Source of the DNA: Woeseiaceae bacterium | GTDB lineage: Bacteria; Pseudomonadota; Gammaproteobacteria; Steroidobacterales; Woeseiaceae | Reading direction: 5' to 3' | NCBI GenBank assembly: GCA_028280615.1 | Contig: JANQLK010000055.1 | Location: forward strand, 62,001-126,000 | DNA: 64,000 bases | In this document: positions 62,449-64,000 of the stretch, in pieces | Layout of the letters: each line of letters begins with the position of its first letter | How positions within the stretch are numbered: position 1 is the stretch's first letter | Made by a program: the position numbers and the translations under genes | The notes under the pieces: model-generated | What the model saw: the letters and a program-made list of their open reading frames with translations, nothing else | Database searches by the model: none | What the model was told of the DNA's origin: nothing

Positions 62449-63141
62449 TTGGCCGCCATCCGTGCAATAACGCTCGACCTCGACGACACGCTCTGGGATA
62501 CCCCGCCCGTCATTCGCCGCGCGGAGCGGGCATTGAGGGACTGGCTCGCGGAGCACTATCCGCGCACGATGCAGCGTTTTCCGGCGCCGAAGGTCTACGA
62601 ACTCCGCCAGGCCGTCATGGCCGACTATCCCGACCGGGTGCATGACCTCACGTTTTTGCGGCAGGAAGTCATCCGCCGCATGGGCGTGGCGGCCGGCTAC
62701 GCGTCGATCGATGTGGCGGCCGCATTCGAAGTATTCGACCGTGAGCGCAACAGCCTCGAGCTGTTCGCCGACGTCAGGCCCGCACTCACGTCGCTGAAAC
62801 AGCGCTACCGCCTGGTTGCGCTGACCAACGGCAACGCGCGACTCGATCGGATCGGAATAGACGACCTGTTCGACGACTACGTTTCGGCGCGCTCGGCCGG
62901 AGCCGCGAAACCCGCGCCGCGTATTTTCGACGCCGGTGTCGAAGCCGGCGGCGCGGCGCCTTCAGAGACTCTGCACGTTGGCGATCATCCCGAACTCGAC
63001 GTGCATGGAGCGCGGCTGGCCGGCTTGCGGGCGGCCTGGATCAATAGGATCGGCGCGGTGTGGCCCGACCACCTGGACCCGCCGGACAGCGTCTGCGAGA
63101 GTCTCGCCGATCTCGACCGGCAACTATCGGCGAACGACTGA
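62449..63141 (+). CDS. HAD-superfamily hydrolase
   Basis: The protein of about 230 residues has the four HAD motifs: LDLDDTLWDT (motif I), LTNGN (II), Lys in AAKPAPRIF (III) and VGDHPELDVHGARLAG (IV). It probably dephosphorylates a small metabolite. The start is uncertain: TTG at 62449 and TTG at 62428 are both in frame with no convincing ribosome site; upstream ATGs would extend into the divergent gene. It ends 9 bases before the next gene. Confidence 0.85.
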   Translation: MAAIRAITLDLDDTLWDTPPVIRRAERALRDWLAEHYPRTMQRFPAPKVYELRQAVMADYPDRVHDLTFLRQEVIRRMGVAAGYASIDVAAAFEVFDRERNSLELFADVRPALTSLKQRYRLVALTNGNARLDRIGIDDLFDDYVSARSAGAAKPAPRIFDAGVEAGGAAPSETLHVGDHPELDVHGARLAGLRAAWINRIGAVWPDHLDPPDSVCESLADLDRQLSAND

Positions 63142-63150
63142 GCCCTGCCG

Positions 63151-64000
63151 ATGTCCGCACCGGTCGAACCGCTCATACTCTACGTGCCGGGCCTGCTGCC
63201 GAAGCCTCCCGCCGACCTGCATCGCGACGCGTTGAAACGCTGCCTCGTCAGCGGCGTGCGTATAGGCGACGCAACGGTCGCGGCCGAGATCGAGGCCAGC
63301 GATCACGCCTTCGACCTCATCGCCTGGACCTACGACTTTTACGGCGAGCATCGCGATTACGCCATCGACGCGACCGCCGTCGACGACGTCGTGGATACGC
63401 GGCGCGCGAGGCCCGTCGATATTGCCGAGGCTACGTCGTGGCAGCGGCGGGCGACGCGCTGGCTTTACCACCTGGGCGACCGGCTGCCGTTTCTGATCCC
63501 GCATCTCGCGAACGAGAAGATGGTCATCCACATGAACGACCTCCGGCGCTACAACCGGGACATCAACGGGATCGCCGAGCACACGCGGGAGATGCTGAAA
63601 CTGCCGCTTCGAGCCGCCCGGGCGGCACGCCGGCCGGTGCTGCTCGTCGCACACAGCATGGGATCGGTAATCGCCTACGAGGCGCTATGGGAGATGACCC
63701 ATGAACATCGCGACGACTTCGAGCTCGATACGCTGCTCACGATGGGAAGCCCGCTCGGCCAGGCCTACGTGCAGCGGCGGCTTCGCGGACGCGATCGCGA
63801 AGGCCGCGACCGCTACCCGCACAACGTTCGCCGCTGGCTGAACGTTGCGGCCATGGGCGACCTGACCGCGATCGATCCGACGCTCGCCAATGACTACGGC
63901 GAGATGCTCGAGCTGGGCCTCGTCGACACGATCGACGACCGGCTCGTATTCAATTTCTTCAGGCTCGACGGCGAGCTCAACGTGCACGCCGAGTACGGCT
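63151..64000 (+). CDS. Alpha/beta-hydrolase-fold lipase-like protein, C-terminus cut by window edge
   Basis: The first 283 residues are visible. LILYVPGLLPKPP is the N-terminal strand, and LLVAHSMGSVIAYEALWEM carries the nucleophile Ser169. TMGSPLGQAYVQRRLRGRDREGRDRYP follows. The same blocks occur in the protein encoded at 10.8 kb, which lacks the Ser, so the two are distant paralogues. The frame is open to the end of the window. Confidence 0.85.
   Translation, partial: MSAPVEPLILYVPGLLPKPPADLHRDALKRCLVSGVRIGDATVAAEIEASDHAFDLIAWTYDFYGEHRDYAIDATAVDDVVDTRRARPVDIAEATSWQRRATRWLYHLGDRLPFLIPHLANEKMVIHMNDLRRYNRDINGIAEHTREMLKLPLRAARAARRPVLLVAHSMGSVIAYEALWEMTHEHRDDFELDTLLTMGSPLGQAYVQRRLRGRDREGRDRYPHNVRRWLNVAAMGDLTAIDPTLANDYGEMLELGLVDTIDDRLVFNFFRLDGELNVHAEYG

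Noticed and set aside
63124..63654. A 176-codon minus-strand frame opposite the last hydrolase gene
   Set aside because: Antisense shadow; the plus-strand gene has the AHSMGS elbow and family motifs.

Overview
The window is GC-rich, gene-dense DNA, apparently chromosomal, from a proteobacterium. The best fit is a free-living aerobic or marine gammaproteobacterium. This rests on a TonB-dependent receptor of the 'EITVTAQKREQS' type, a Tat-exported HiPIP, a complete hut pathway with HutF and HutG, an NAD-type formate dehydrogenase, a Bat/MoxR operon, and many lipoproteins with short lipoboxes. The lineage is inferred; there is no rRNA in the window. I saw no tRNA, rRNA, CRISPR array, insertion sequence or phage gene. 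No intergenic gap exceeds 300 bases; the longest, about 215 bases, lies between 17571 and 17786.

Layout. 1-4.2 kb: two overlapping lipoprotein genes (EEP-type phosphoesterase, beta-propeller-like protein), a TonB receptor and a cupin, all on the minus strand. 4.2-10.0 kb: a nucleoside-catabolic block with an SDR, purine nucleoside phosphorylase (deoD), deoxyribose-phosphate aldolase (deoC), a full aldehyde dehydrogenase and a shortened one lacking the catalytic half. A PfkB adenosine-kinase-type gene converges on it. 10.1-14.8 kb: an unusual group made of a DUF4956 membrane protein, a hydrolase-fold protein without its nucleophile, a CotH-like exported protein, and an exported metallophosphatase fused to a degenerate kinase-like domain. 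14.8-17.6 kb: a Tat-exported gluconate-dehydrogenase-subunit-3-like protein, a GMC oxidoreductase and a membrane-anchored RidA. 17.8-24.2 kb: guanine deaminase, a FAN1 nuclease fused to a DnaQ-type exonuclease, VOC and glycine-rich lipoproteins, two divergent phosphoribosyltransferase paralogues and a LOG-type phosphoribohydrolase. 24.2-31.3 kb: DUF1232, redoxin, a stand-alone RAM domain, a nucleotide-transporter-like MFS protein, a 3-oxoadipyl-CoA-type thiolase and a nitroreductase. These are followed by a putatively Fur-controlled pair, an exported helix-hairpin-helix repeat protein and an MsrQ-like membrane protein.

31.4-42.5 kb: a Bcr/CflA exporter, then the whole five-enzyme histidine degradation pathway (hutI divergent from hutF-hutC-hutU-hutH-hutG) with a TGTATATACA operator in the divergent promoter. 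A membrane protein, an M20 peptidase and a membrane-protein gene broken by an in-frame TAG follow. 42.5-49.6 kb: DoxX and a divergent LysR regulator with two TTGC...GCAA palindromes between them, then fdhD-fdsG-fdsB-fdsA. HutG releases formate, so the formate dehydrogenase a few kilobases away could reoxidise it. 49.6-53.9 kb: a gluzincin peptidase, HiPIP, an aromatic/aspartate aminotransferase, a DUF192 protein and a lipoprotein. 54.0-61.9 kb: the moxR-DUF58-DUF4381-VWA-VWA/TPR-BatD operon and a PDZ protein. 61.9-64.0 kb: a glyoxalase-like protein, a HAD hydrolase, and the start of a hydrolase with an intact nucleophile that is related to the one at 10.8 kb.

Recurring themes are purine and nucleoside salvage (deoD, deoC, PfkB kinase, guaD, two phosphoribosyltransferases, LOG protein, a nucleotide-transporter-like MFS) and exported phosphoryl-transfer-fold proteins (EEP, metallophosphatase/kinase-like, CotH-like). 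All functional calls come from reading motifs; no database search was run.
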